In this document: piece by piece, positions 1 to 9,316 of the stretch
How positions within the stretch are numbered: position 1 is the stretch's first letter
Layout of the letters: each line of letters starts with the position of its first letter
NCBI GenBank assembly: GCA_963808965.1
Contig: CAWEHU010000009.1
Span: 1 to 56,939 of the forward strand
DNA from: CAWEHU01 sp963808965
GTDB taxonomy: Bacteria; Pseudomonadota; Alphaproteobacteria; Acetobacterales; Acetobacteraceae
Direction: 5' to 3'
Length of the DNA: 56,939 nt
The notes under the pieces: model-generated
What the model saw: the letters and a program-made list of their open reading frames with translations, nothing else
Databases searched by the model: none
What the model was told of the DNA's origin: nothing
Translations under genes and position numbers: made by a program

Positions 1-399
1 GCATGGTCGGACCTGAACGAAAGCCGCTCTGCGCGATCCAGGGCGCGTACTACAACAAGCAGGTGCAGGAAAAGGACGGCGCCGCAGGTGAGCGCCTTCA
101 CCGGCACCGCCGAGGCGCTGACAGCCCTCAAGCAGGGCCGCTGCATCGGCTTCCTCTACGACGACACCGCGATCCAAGGCATTCTGCTCAAGCCCGAGTG
201 GAGCGACTATACGATGCCGCTCGAAAGCCAGGACGCGATCCCCTGGGGTGTCGCGGTCCGCAAGGGCGAACCGGAATGGGCCTTTGGTGCATATGACGAA
301 GGTGGTCGAAGACTGGGCGAAGGACGGGATGATCCAGAAGCTGGAAACCCAGTACCACATCAGCCACTCGAAATACGCCGAGGAACTGCGCGCGAAGTA
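1..399 (+). pseudogene. Amino-acid ABC transporter binding protein, 3' part, frameshifted
   Basis: This is the C-terminal part of a periplasmic polar amino-acid binding protein (SBP family 3); its start lies outside the window. Family-like sequence is readable only by changing frame twice. CAIQGAYYNKQVQEKDG is in frame 3, FTGTAEALTALKQGRCIGFL in frame 1 after about base 83, and VHMTKVVEDWAKDG in frame 2 after about base 287, where an extra T in a T run explains the shift. No stop separates it from the downstream permease in frame 2, so the natural stop may also be lost. It would capture the amino acid for the permeases and ATPase that follow. The family is clear; whether the gene is dead or misread is not. 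Confidence 0.7.
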
Positions 400-420
400 C
401 AGCAAGAGGATAGTCGCCGG

Positions 421-1175
421 CGTGGAATCCGATGGATTTTGCCGCCTCGTTAAGCAGCTCTACATTACGACTGGGATCAACCTCTCGATCGCGTACGATC
501 CGTTCGACCGCACGCGCTTCTTGCACGGGCTCCTGGTAACGATCGAGCTGTCGGCGATCACCATCGTCCTGTCGATCGTCATCGGTGTCATCGGCGCCTG
601 GCTGCAAGGCTCGCGGCTAGTCTGGACGCGCCGATCGTCGGCGGCTACATCCATTTCTTCCGCAACACCCCGCCGCTCGTCCAGCTCTATTTTTTCTACT
701 TCGGCCTCAGTTCCCTGCTGCCGGTGGTGACAAGGTTCGGCACCACGGCGCCGCTGATTGGCGGGTTCGCCTGGGTCTGCATCTCGCTCAGCTTCTTCGC
801 CGGCGCTTTCAACGTGGAGGTCTTTCGCTCCGGGATCGAGGCGGTGCCACGCGCGACCATTGAGGCGGCGGAATCGCTGGGATACACGTCGCTGAAGTCG
901 TACACGCGGATCGTCCTGCCGCTCGCTATCCGTGTCTGTCTGCCGGCGCTGAACAACAATTTGGTCAATCTCGTCAAGACGACCACGCTCGCCTACGCGG
1001 TCGCCGTTCCGGAACTCCTCTACGTCTCCGCCCAGATCGGTCGGACAACACCAACGTGCCGGAGATGATGGTCGTGTTGCTCATCGTCTATGTCGCGCTG
1101 GTAGGATTGCTCGTGCTGTTCATGCATTCTCTGGAGCGTAGGTTGCGCCTTCCCGGCTACCACAGGCCGGTCTGA
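421..1175 (+). pseudogene. Amino-acid ABC transporter permease (first), multiply frameshifted
   Basis: This is an inner-membrane permease of the HisM/GlnP type that would pair with the permease at 1179. Readable segments lie in three frames: LSIAYDPFDRTRFLHG with the first hydrophobic helix (frame 2), APIVGGYIHFFRNTPPLVQL and the conserved cytoplasmic loop EAAESLGYTSLKSY (frame 1), and SDNTNVPEMMVV to the stop (frame 3). The shifts fall near 618 and 1036; at 1036 a single missing T after CAGATC restores the frame. A compensating pair near 430-450 is also likely. The proposed GTG start at 421 is uncertain. The stop lies three bases before the next ATG, as expected in an intact operon. Confidence 0.7.
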
Positions 1176-1178
1176 CGC

Positions 1179-2015
1179 ATGGCAACCGACCTTCCGGTCC
1201 TCCTCCCTATCGCGCCGTGCCCGCGCGGGCTGTCGCCCATTCGCCCGCGCGCCTGGCACGGCTTCGCCTTGGTAACGGTCGTGCTGCTCGGAGCCGGGAT
1301 CGCCGACGCGCAAGGCGCTGGGGCGGCGCGTTCAAGCGTGTTCGGCGCGCTCGTGAAGTGGACGCCCCTGCTGTTGCGCGGCTTCTCGTTCAACCTCCTG
1401 ATCAGCTTCGCATCGATGGCGATTGGAACTGCGCTCGGGATGGTGCTCGGGCTGTGTCAGATTTCGCGGCGGGCGCCGATGCGCCGCATCGCCTGGGCGA
1501 TCATGCAGTTTTTCCGCAACGCGCCCTGGCTCGTGCTGCTGCTCTTTGCGATGTGCATGCTGCCCTTTCAGATCCGCATCGGCGGCCTGATGATCCTTCT
1601 GCCGGATTGGGCGAAAGCGGTGATCGGGCTCGCCCTGCCGGTGATGGCGAATGTGGGGGAGATCGTGCGCGGCGCCGTCGCCTCGATCCCCGCGGGCCAG
1701 TGGGAGGCAGCGGAATCGCTCGCCTTCACCCGCCGCCAGCAGATCTGGTCGATCGTGCTGCCGCAATGCGTCAAGCGGATGCTGCCGCCCTGGATGAATC
1801 TCTACGCCATCCTGACGATGGCAACCGTTCTCGCCTCCATCGTCGGCGTGAGCGAGGTCATGACACTTGCCGGCCAGGTGGAGGCAGCCGAGGGCGGGCG
1901 GACTGACCTGCTGACGCCGCTCTATGCCTGGATCCTGCTCTGGTTTTTTCTGAACTCCTACCCGATCGCGCTGCTGACCCAGCGTCTCGAACGGCGCTAC
2001 GCGGTGCGAGTATGA
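1179..2015 (+). CDS. Amino-acid ABC transporter permease (second)
   Basis: This is a 278-residue inner-membrane subunit of a polar amino-acid uptake transporter. Several hydrophobic helices are visible. The BPD_transp_1 signature loop that contacts the ATPase reads GQWEAAESLAFTRRQQIWSI, and the helix before it begins FFRNAPWLVLLL, the motif that follows the first helices in HisQ/HisM proteins. The N-terminal 40 residues are longer than usual, so a later start is possible. The stop overlaps the ATPase start (ATGA), which indicates translational coupling. It is intact, unlike its partner upstream. The substrate cannot be read from the sequence. Confidence 0.88.
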   Translation: MATDLPVLLPIAPCPRGLSPIRPRAWHGFALVTVVLLGAGIADAQGAGAARSSVFGALVKWTPLLLRGFSFNLLISFASMAIGTALGMVLGLCQISRRAPMRRIAWAIMQFFRNAPWLVLLLFAMCMLPFQIRIGGLMILLPDWAKAVIGLALPVMANVGEIVRGAVASIPAGQWEAAESLAFTRRQQIWSIVLPQCVKRMLPPWMNLYAILTMATVLASIVGVSEVMTLAGQVEAAEGGRTDLLTPLYAWILLWFFLNSYPIALLTQRLERRYAVRV

Positions 2016-2758
2016 TCTGGACGACGGATCAGCCGATCGTCGCCATCAGCGACGTGCACAAATCGTTCGGCCTTGTGGAGGTGCTGAAGGGCGTGTCTCT
2101 CGACGTCCGCAAGGGCGAGGTCATCTGCATTATCGGCCCCTCGGGATCGGGCAAGTCCACGCTGATCCGCTGCATCAACGCGCTGACGCCGTTCGAGCGC
2201 GGCTCGATCCGGGTGATGGGCATCGAGGTGAACGACCCGGCGCTCGACAAGCTGGAGCTGCGCCGCCGTGTCGGTATGGTGTTCCAGCAATACAACCTAT
2301 TTCCGCACCGGACCGCCTTGCAGAATGTAATGATGGCGCCCGTGCAGGTGTTGAAGCAACCCCGCAACATCGTGGAGCAGCGGGCCTACGCGCTGCTCGC
2401 CAAGGTACACCTGCAAGGCCGCGAGCACGCCTATCCCGGCGAGATGTCGGGCGGCCAACAGCAGCGCGTTGCGATCGCGCGCTCTCTGGCTATGAACCCC
2501 GAGGTGATGCTGTTCGACGAGGTGACCTCGGCGCTCGACCCCGAGACGGTGAAGGAGGTTTTGCTCACCATCAAGCAGCTCGCCGACGAGGGCATGACAT
2601 GCATCCTGGTGACGCACGAGATGCGCTTCGCCCGCGATGTCGCCGATCACATCTACTTCACCGATCGCGGCGTCATCGTCGAGCACGGACCGCCGGAGGA
2701 ATTTTTCGCCAACGCCCAGGATGCCCGCACGCGGGAGTTCCTCGGACAGGTCCTTTAG
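2012..2758 (+). CDS. Amino-acid ABC transporter ATP-binding protein
   Basis: This 248-residue cytoplasmic ATPase energises the transporter. Walker A GPSGSGKST is at 42-50, the Q-loop at 92-93, the signature MSGGQQQ at 145-151, Walker B VMLFDE at 165-170 and the switch histidine at 202. The D-loop SALDPE follows Walker B. Length and motif spacing match the GlnQ/HisP group. The ATG overlaps the stop of the permease before it. The gene ends only 22 bases before the outer end of the IS6-like remnant, so the right flank of this operon is a rearrangement boundary. Confidence 0.93.
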   Translation: MIWTTDQPIVAISDVHKSFGLVEVLKGVSLDVRKGEVICIIGPSGSGKSTLIRCINALTPFERGSIRVMGIEVNDPALDKLELRRRVGMVFQQYNLFPHRTALQNVMMAPVQVLKQPRNIVEQRAYALLAKVHLQGREHAYPGEMSGGQQQRVAIARSLAMNPEVMLFDEVTSALDPETVKEVLLTIKQLADEGMTCILVTHEMRFARDVADHIYFTDRGVIVEHGPPEEFFANAQDARTREFLGQVL

Positions 2759-2780
2759 CTGGCCCTAATGGCAAATTCGA

Positions 2781-3304
2781 GGTTCTGTCAGTTTTTTTGC
2801 CAGCCAGTAGCCGTGCATTGTCCGGATAAATTTCTCAGGCCGCCTGCAAAATCCCGAGCACCGCGACGGCGTTGCAGAGCTGATGGAGGCGGCGGCGATC
2901 GGCGGAGACATGGTAGCGCTGGAAGGCACGGGCACCGAGGAAGTTACAAAGCTCATCATGGCCTGGGCAGAATCGGCCGGCAGACAGGAATCTTCCAAAG
3001 CCGTGCGTACATCGTATCCGTCCCTTAATCCGGCGATGGTCCTGTTCCAGTCGATTGTTTAGGAAGTATGGTTCGGTGGGTAACCGTCTTGCCAAGCGCG
3101 GAGCGGATCGCCTGCGGATAAGCCTCGTGGCCGTCGCTGGTCACCCGATCAGGAATCGTCCCGGTCGCGGCCTTCGCAGAGCGAAAGAATGCCTTGGCCG
3201 CGGCCAGATCGCGTCGCTCGCTCAGCATCACATCTACCAGAGCGCCGTTTCGATCGATGGCTCGGTAGAGATAACACCAGCGGCCGCGGACCTTGATGTG
3301 GGTT
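2781..3304 (-). mobile_element. IS6-family insertion sequence remnant (one end only)
   Basis: This is the 3' part of an IS6-like element on the minus strand. The outer end at 2781 begins GGTTCTGTCAG, which resembles IS6-family terminal inverted repeats (GGTTCTGT-type). Inside it lies the C-terminal half of the transposase. The other end is missing: at about 3304 the transposase sequence passes directly into ctaD coding sequence with no terminal repeat. The boundary is therefore a recombination or deletion junction rather than a simple insertion. With only one end present, no target duplication can be tested. Confidence 0.75.
2835..3304 (-). pseudogene. IS6-family transposase, 5'-truncated and frameshifted
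   Basis: This is the C-terminal part of a DDE transposase. The readable part starts at GETHIKVRGRWCYLYRAID, where the first catalytic Asp of the usual DET motif is replaced by Gly. The second Asp is in VTSDGHEAYP and the Glu in LNNRLEQDHRRIKGR. The frame changes near 3062, between THRT and YFLNNRLEQDH. The last residues from FQRYHVSADRR look like a divergent tail. Truncation, frameshift and loss of the first Asp each make it inactive. Family recognition is firm because the RGRWCYLYRAID and NNRLEQDH blocks are highly conserved in IS6. Confidence 0.82.
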
Positions 3305-4124
3305 TCACCCAAGGGTGGCCGAACATCCAAAACAAATGCTGCCAGAGCAGCGGCTGACCGCCTTGCGAGACGTCGAAGAAATGCGTGCCGAACTGGCGGT
3401 CCATCCAAAGCAGGAAAAACGCGAGACTGACGGCGGGTACAACCAGGATGTTCGCGGCCGAAGCGGTGAGGGTGCCCCAGGTCAGGATCGGCAACCGGTT
3501 GATCGACATGCCCGGTGCTCGTGTGCGGAACACGGTAACGACGAAATTGGCCGACCCGATCGTGGTCGAAATCCCGAGAAAGATCATTCCCAGGGAATAG
3601 AAATCCATGTTCATCCCGGGATTGAAGGTTCGCAGCGCGTACGGGACGTAATTGAACCAGCCGTCATTCGGCCCCGCGCCGATGGCGAAGCCCGCGTACA
3701 TGAACAGGCCGGAGGCGAGAAAGATCCAATAGGAGAGCGCGTTGAGCCGCGGGAAGGCCATATCGCGCGAGCCCAGGATCAGCGGCCAGAGATAGTTGCT
3801 GAATCCCGACAATACCGGCAGCGCGTAAAGAAAAATCATCGTCATGCCATGCGTCGAGAACAGCTGGTTATACTGTTCCGGAGTCAGCAGATGCGCGTCC
3901 GGCCGAGCGAGCTGTAGCCGCATCACCAGCGCCTCGAGGCCGCCCAGCAGCAGGAAGACGAAGGACGTGACGAGATAGCGTTTGCCGATTTCCTTGTGAT
4001 CGACGGTGGAAAGCGAGCCGCGCAGCCCCGGCTCGGTTTCCCAGATCGCGTTGAGCACGTGTCCGATAACCGTGCGGGTGGCGACGATGCGCGGGGTTCG
4101 CTCGAGCTCGACCGTCTTGCTCAT
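3305..4124 (-). pseudogene. ctaD: Cytochrome c oxidase subunit I (CtaD), 3'-truncated by IS6 junction
   Basis: This is the N-terminal half (about 270 residues) of the haem-copper oxidase catalytic subunit. It starts at the ATG at 4124 and reads in frame through STVDHKEIGKRYL, FSTHGMTMIFLYALPVLSGF and LLWQHLFWMFGHP. The protein then leaves the family exactly at GHP, where the conserved continuation is EVY, and reads 23 foreign residues before a stop at 3234. The helix VI block that carries the CuB His is thus cut at that residue, and the later CuB and haem ligands are absent, so it cannot form an active site. ctaC and ctaG are intact upstream. A second complete ctaD may exist elsewhere in the genome. 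Confidence 0.88.
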
Positions 4125-4173
4125 CGGCTCACCTTGCTCATCCCCACCTTGCTCATCGCGCCACCCTGCTCAT
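4110..4173 (-). repeat. Four tandem near-copies of the ctaD start-codon context
   Basis: On the minus strand the block ATGAGCAAGGTG (or one base different) occurs four times, with ATGs at 4173, 4156, 4141 and 4124, spaced 17, 15 and 17 bases. The first ATG overlaps the ctaC stop (ATGA) and the last is the ctaD start. Only the last copy is in frame with ctaD. The block is probably a slippage expansion of an original ATGA-coupled ctaC-ctaD junction. Confidence 0.7.
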
Positions 4174-5189
4174 CGCAACGTTTCGAGATAGCCGCGCACG
4201 CTCTCCAGTTCGGGTCCGGAGAGATACAGAACCGGCATCCGCGTGCCCGGCTTGACGGCCTGCGGGTTGGCGATCCAGCCGGACAGGTTCGCGATCGTGT
4301 TGGGCAAAATGCCGCCGGCGATGATGTGCCGGCTCATCAAGTGCGTCAGATCCGGGGCCACAGTGCCGCCCGCCTCGCTACCGCGCACGGCGTGACAGGC
4401 TCCGCAGCGATAGACGAAAAGCTGCTCGCCCGACGCGACCCTGGGGGAGGTGGGCGCGGCCGCAGGCCGTAGCTGCGCGTCGTACCAGTCCTCGAACGTC
4501 TCCTTCGGCTCGGCGATGACCGCGAAGCTCATATGCGCGTGCTGCTGGCCGCAATATTCGGTGCATTGCCCGAGATAGCGTCCGGGCTGGTCCGCCTCGA
4601 TCCAAGTCTCGTTTGTCTGTCCGGGAATTGCGTCTGTCTTGCCGGACAGCGCGGGTACCCAGAAGGAATGGATCACGTCGGCGCCGATCAGCTTGATGCG
4701 GATCGGCTGTCCAACCGGGATGTGCATCTCGTCGGCGGTGACGAAGACGCGCGAGGGCTGGTCGCCGAGATAACGGAACTTCCACCACCATTGCTGGCCG
4801 GTCACTTCGATTGTCAGTGCCGGAGGTTTCGGCGGGCCGTTCACGGCGGCCAGAACCACGACCGTCCAGACCAGGGAGCCCACCAACACGAGTGAGGAGA
4901 CACCCACTCCCACCGTGAGCAGACCGAGACCGCTGCCCTGAGGTGAGAGCGGTACCAACCTCACGGCCCCGTTCGCGCCGGTCGCTCGCCGGCGCCAGAT
5001 GCCCGCCAGAACCAGCACGCTGACAATGACGATCACCGCGATCGAGATGATGAGCAGGCCCCATGTCAGCGTCACGACGGGACCGGCCTTGGCGCCGTAG
5101 CCGGTGAGATAGGAGAGCGGAGTCGCGGCCCACGCGGACGCCGGCAGTAGCAGCGGGAAGGCGAGCGCGGCCCAGCGGCCGGACGCCAT
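4170..5189 (-). CDS. ctaC: Cytochrome c oxidase subunit II with fused cytochrome c domain (caa3-type)
   Basis: This 339-residue membrane-anchored subunit accepts electrons into the binuclear CuA centre. A signal peptide (residues 1-21, ending AWA) precedes two transmembrane helices near 40-63 and 90-115. The periplasmic cupredoxin domain has QQWWWKF at 132-138 and the CuA ligands H174, C209, C213, H217 and M220. A C-terminal cytochrome c domain carries C262xxCH, so this is a caa3 enzyme with its own haem c. The ATG at 5189 overlaps the ctaG stop, which fixes the start even though the frame stays open further upstream. Its catalytic partner ctaD downstream is truncated, so this subunit may be orphaned. 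Confidence 0.93.
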   Translation of the reverse strand: MASGRWAALAFPLLLPASAWAATPLSYLTGYGAKAGPVVTLTWGLLIISIAVIVIVSVLVLAGIWRRRATGANGAVRLVPLSPQGSGLGLLTVGVGVSSLVLVGSLVWTVVVLAAVNGPPKPPALTIEVTGQQWWWKFRYLGDQPSRVFVTADEMHIPVGQPIRIKLIGADVIHSFWVPALSGKTDAIPGQTNETWIEADQPGRYLGQCTEYCGQQHAHMSFAVIAEPKETFEDWYDAQLRPAAAPTSPRVASGEQLFVYRCGACHAVRGSEAGGTVAPDLTHLMSRHIIAGGILPNTIANLSGWIANPQAVKPGTRMPVLYLSGPELESVRGYLETLR

Positions 5190-5980
5190 CAGCGCATCCC
5201 GAGCCGGGCGGGACGCGCTAGCTTCCAATCCGCGCGCGCCAGGGCGGACCACAACACGAGCATGGCCGCCACGAGGAAAACCAGACAGCCCGGGACCCAC
5301 ATCAGCCCTCCGCCGAGTTGCTGATCTTGCAGAGGCGTCAATCCCCAGGCGGCCGTGGTGAGCGCGTGCGGGGCGAAAAGCGGCCGCGGGGCGAACGTTA
5401 TCAGCGCACCCAAAAGGCCCATCTGAACCGAGGAGATCACGCCTGCGAGCAACACCGGCATTAGCCGTCCCGGAGCCGGATCGAGCAGTTCGCTCCACAG
5501 CCAGAGCGCGGCGCCGAATAGGCTGAGGTGCATCGACCAGTAGACGAGCGTGCTCGAGAACGTCGCCTGATACGGAGCGGGGCTGTGCCAGAACCACAGC
5601 AGGGCGGTGAAAACCACCGCTGCAAGGATTGGCGCCGAGTTTATCGGGGTTCGCCATTTGCGGTCGCGCAGGAGCGCACCGAAGGCGGCCACGGGACGAC
5701 CTGCCGCCACCAAAGGAGCGGCTAGCAGCGCGAGAATCATGTGCTGGCCGACGCGGGCAGCGAACAAGGAGACGGAAAGGGCGCAGAACGGCGAGATCAA
5801 CGCCGCCGCCGTGATCGCCCAGCCGCTGTAGAACGCCACCCGTTCATCCCGGCCTAGCTGCCGCGATCCGGCCGCGTAGGCAACCGCCACTATCGCGAGC
5901 ACGGTGCAAAGGACCGGATCGATATTCCATCGCGACCAGAGCGCGTCCGGAGACGGGGGTGCGCCGCAGTATGGCAACAT
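5189..5980 (-). CDS. ctaG: Cytochrome c oxidase assembly factor, CtaG (caa3) family
   Basis: This is a 263-residue polytopic membrane protein with about seven hydrophobic segments. The family-typical features are YSGWAITAAALISPFCALS, the histidine-bearing segment ARVGQHMILAL, FWHSPAPYQ and YWSMHLSLFGAALW. The family (PF09678) helps assemble the CuB centre of caa3-type oxidases and is unrelated to Cox11-type CtaG. It is the first gene of the minus-strand oxidase operon and overlaps ctaC by ATGA. The 125 bases upstream, facing the MFS gene, should hold the promoter of both divergent units. Confidence 0.88.
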   Translation of the reverse strand: MLPYCGAPPSPDALWSRWNIDPVLCTVLAIVAVAYAAGSRQLGRDERVAFYSGWAITAAALISPFCALSVSLFAARVGQHMILALLAAPLVAAGRPVAAFGALLRDRKWRTPINSAPILAAVVFTALLWFWHSPAPYQATFSSTLVYWSMHLSLFGAALWLWSELLDPAPGRLMPVLLAGVISSVQMGLLGALITFAPRPLFAPHALTTAAWGLTPLQDQQLGGGLMWVPGCLVFLVAAMLVLWSALARADWKLARPARLGMR

Positions 5981-6105
5981 GGACGATATACACCGCGGCT
6001 TTCGCGCGGTTCCGGTTCGGTCGCGAATTTTGCGTGCCTCGGCGGATCAATTACCCGGCACTGAGACGGAACAATACGGCGGCCTCCTGGCGTTGTTGAG
6101 CTACC

Positions 6106-7480
6106 ATGGCTGATACGGATGAGCTTGCCGAAGATGGGGGGCCGCGCCCTTCCGAGCGCAGCCTGCGCGGCCTCGACTGGCTCAATTTCTTCGTCGCCGA
6201 TGTGCAAACGGGCTTCGGTCCCTTCGTGTCGGTGTATCTCGCGGCGAACGGATGGTCGCAGGGCACGATCGGAACCGTGCTCACGGTCGGCAGCCTGACC
6301 GGCATCGCCAGCCAGCTTCCCGGTGGAGCGCTGGTCGATGCGGTGAAACGTAAGCGCGGGCTGATCGCCGCCGCGCTCGCAATGATCGCAGCCGGCGCCG
6401 CAATCTTCGCCTTCTCGTCGAGTTTCCCGTTTGTGCTCGTAGCGGAGGTTCTGCACGGGGCCACCGCGGGTCTGGTGAAGCCTGCTCTGGCCGCGATCGG
6501 GCTTGGATTGGTCGGGCATGGCGCGCTCAGCCGACGGCTTGGCCGCAATCACCGCTACGATTCTTTTGGCAACGCTGCGACCGCGGCATTGATGGGGGCG
6601 CTCGGACACTTCGTGTCGATGACCGCCACCTTCTTCGCGGCGGTCGCGCTCTGCCTTCCGGCCGGGTGGGCTCTGACCCGGATCCGCGGCGAGGAGATCG
6701 ACTACTCGCGGGCGCGGTTGGCCTCCGACCGGCGGCAACCGCGGAACACCGCGCGGCTGCGCGAACTGGCCAAGAATCACCTCCTGCTGATTTTCGGCCT
6801 GTGCCTGGTGCTGTTTCAGTTCTCCAACGCCTCCGTCCTGCCGCTCGCGACCGAGCGTCTCGCGCAACAGCACCAGCACGAATCCGAACTTTTCACCTCG
6901 GCCCTGGTCATCATTCCCCAGGTCGTCACGGCGCTGCTCGCGACCTGGGTTGGACATCGCGCCGATGTTTGGGGGCGCAAGCCGCTGCTCTTGGTGGGGT
7001 TCGGGACTTTGCCGGTCAGGGCCGTCCTGTTCAGCTTGGCGCCGAGCCCTTGGTTCCTGCTGCCTGTTCAGGTGCTCGGCGGACTTACCGCGGCGGTAAT
7101 CGGAGTCCTGACGCCACTCGTAATCGCGGATCTCACCCGCGGAACCGGCCGCTACAACCTCGCTCAGGGCGCGGTGGGTACTGCAAGCGGGATCGGCGCT
7201 TCCCTTAGTACCGATAGCGATTGGTTTTTTGGCCCAGGCTCTCGGTTACACGATCGGCTTCTACGGCCTGGGGCTCGTGGGGCTCGCGGCGCTTGCGCTG
7301 CTTATGGTTGTGGTTGCCCGAGACGCGCCAGCAGGATCATTCCGAAAGGAGAGGCGATCCGTAACGGAAGCCTGCGAGGAGAATGGACAAGTGTTCATTC
7401 TGGAAGCGTGGCAGGTCGGCAACTTCCGAGGGCGCCAGATTCTTTTTCATCTGCGGCTTGTGCCCTCCCCAGTCCAGTGA
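6106..7480 (+). CDS. MFS transporter, frameshifted near the 3' end
   Basis: This is a major facilitator superfamily protein of about 455 residues with the usual 12 hydrophobic segments. Early blocks include DWLNFFVADVQTGFGPFVS and the loop DAVKRKRGL after helix 2. The frame changes near 7212: GASLST is in the first frame, and IGFLAQALGYTIGFYG, the natural continuation, is in the next frame and runs to a stop at 7480. The shift sits just upstream of a run of six Ts. Members with the DVQTGFGPF block are generally uncharacterised. The next gene starts 10 bases after the restored stop, so it probably belongs to the same operon. Confidence 0.75.
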
Positions 7481-7489
7481 GCGCAGAAT

Positions 7490-9316
7490 ATGCCCGACAC
7501 AGTTTCTGACCATGTCGTTCAGCTGCTGACCGAATGGAATGTGGACACCGTCTTCGGCCTGCCCGGCGACGGGATCAACGGACTGGTCGAGGGGTTCCGC
7601 AAGGCCGCGGACCGTATCCGCTATGTCCATTGCCGGCACGAAGAAACGGCTGCGCTAGCCGCGTGTGCGTACGCGAAGTTCACCGGCAAGCTCGGCGTCT
7701 GTTTCTCCACTGCCGCGCCTGGCGCGGTGCATCTGCTCAATGGGCTGTACGACGCCAAGATCGACGGGGCACCCGTACTCGCCATCACCGGCATGACGTA
7801 TCACGACCTGATCGGCACGCATTACCTGCAGGACATCAACCAGGATTATCTCTACCAGGACGTGGCGCTCTACAATCAGCGGCTGATGGGGCCGGAGCAC
7901 CTCGAAAACGTGCTCAACCTCGCCTGCCGCGCGGCGTTGTCTAATCGGGCGGTCGCGCATGTCGCAATTCCGATCGACATGCAGGCGATGCCGGCGAGCC
8001 AGCAGCGCCGCTTCAAGCGCAACGTGCCCGGCCACACCTCGACGGCCTATCAGCCGCCGGTACGCATTCCGGAGCGCGACCAGATCGAGCAAGCGGCGCA
8101 GGTGCTCGCCGGGAAGAAAAAGATCGCCATCCTCGCCGGCGCCGGCGCGCGCAATGCCGGGCCGGAGCTGGAGCAGGTGGCTGAGCGCCTCGGCGCCCCA
8201 ATCATCAAGGCCGGGCTCGGGAAGGACTGCGTGCCCGATACCAGTCCCTACACGACCGGCGGCATTGGCGTCATCGGCACGCGGCCTTCGTACGACGCGC
8301 TCAAGGCCTGCGATGGATTCCTCATCGCCGGCTCGTGCTTTCCCTATATCGAGTTCCTGCCGAAGCCCGGCCAGGCCGCCGCAGTGCAGATTGACGACAA
8401 GCCCGAGCATATCGGCTTGCGCTATCCGGTGGACATCGGGCTGGTCGGCGATTGCAAGGCGACGTTGCGAGAACTGCTCGGCAAGCTTCAGCGCAACGAT
8501 GACCGGAGCTTCCTCGAGCAGGCGCAGAAGGATATGCGCGCGTGGTGGGCGCTGATGGAGGAGCGCGGCACGAGCGATCACAAGCCAATGTGCCCGCAGG
8601 TCGTCTCCTGGCACTTGCCAGATCTGCTTGCCGATGACGCGATCATCTGCGGCGATTCCGGAACCGTTACGACATGGCAGGGGCGGATGCGGCTGCGGGA
8701 GCGCCAGCGTTTCTCCTTCAGCGGCACCATGTGCTCGATGATGGCCGCGGTGCCTTATTCGATCGGCGTGCAGACCGCGTATCCGGACCGTCAGGTGGTC
8801 GCGTTCACAGGCGACGGCTCGGCCACGATGATGATGGGCGAGTTGGCTACGCTCGCGCAATACAAGCTGCCGGTGAAGGTCGTCGTGATGAAGAACAACA
8901 CGCTCGGCCTCATCAAGTGGGAGCAGATGCTTTATCTCGGCAATCCCGAATACGGGGTCGACCTGCATCCGGTCGATTTCGTCAAGGTAGCCGAGGGCTG
9001 CGGGCTGCGCGGCTTCCACATCGAGGACCCCTCGCGCTGCCGCGACCAGTTGCGTGAAGCCATCGCCACGCCGGGGCCGGTGCTGATCGAATGCGTTGTC
9101 GATCCGCTGGAGCCGCCCTGGCCGCCGGTCATCACCACGGACGAGCAGAAGAAGCTCGCGACGGCACTGGCCCGGGGTGAGGTCAACCGGACGCCGATCG
9201 GCCTGACTATCGGCCGCCATGCGGTGCAGGAATTCAGCTTCTCGGAAAGCCCGTTCGGCATTGCGGGCCGCATTGTCGACCGGCTCACCGGCGGCAAGTC
9301 CGAAGGGAGTGAATGA
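7490..9316 (+). CDS. Thiamine-diphosphate enzyme, pyruvate oxidase/dehydrogenase (PoxB)-like
   Basis: This is a complete 608-residue ThDP-dependent enzyme. The N-terminal Pyr domain has FGLPGDGINGLVEGF and the catalytic Glu at position 51 in HEE. A central domain (about 190-330) follows. The C-terminal PP domain has the Mg/ThDP motif GDG at 441-443 with NN at 469-470, the standard spacing. Overall it looks most like quinone-dependent pyruvate dehydrogenase (pyruvate to acetate plus CO2) rather than acetolactate synthase, but the substrate is inferred. Its stop overlaps the ATG of the FAD/Fe-S dehydrogenase (ATGA), so the two should be made in similar amounts. A role downstream of that dehydrogenase is a reasonable inference. 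Confidence 0.85.
   Translation: MPDTVSDHVVQLLTEWNVDTVFGLPGDGINGLVEGFRKAADRIRYVHCRHEETAALAACAYAKFTGKLGVCFSTAAPGAVHLLNGLYDAKIDGAPVLAITGMTYHDLIGTHYLQDINQDYLYQDVALYNQRLMGPEHLENVLNLACRAALSNRAVAHVAIPIDMQAMPASQQRRFKRNVPGHTSTAYQPPVRIPERDQIEQAAQVLAGKKKIAILAGAGARNAGPELEQVAERLGAPIIKAGLGKDCVPDTSPYTTGGIGVIGTRPSYDALKACDGFLIAGSCFPYIEFLPKPGQAAAVQIDDKPEHIGLRYPVDIGLVGDCKATLRELLGKLQRNDDRSFLEQAQKDMRAWWALMEERGTSDHKPMCPQVVSWHLPDLLADDAIICGDSGTVTTWQGRMRLRERQRFSFSGTMCSMMAAVPYSIGVQTAYPDRQVVAFTGDGSATMMMGELATLAQYKLPVKVVVMKNNTLGLIKWEQMLYLGNPEYGVDLHPVDFVKVAEGCGLRGFHIEDPSRCRDQLREAIATPGPVLIECVVDPLEPPWPPVITTDEQKKLATALARGEVNRTPIGLTIGRHAVQEFSFSESPFGIAGRIVDRLTGGKSEGSE

Noticed and set aside
7490..9316. Oxalyl-CoA decarboxylase, suggested by the nearby oxdC
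   Set aside because: The N-terminal and cofactor blocks look like PoxB and no CoA-site signature is recognised; no formyl-CoA transferase gene is nearby.
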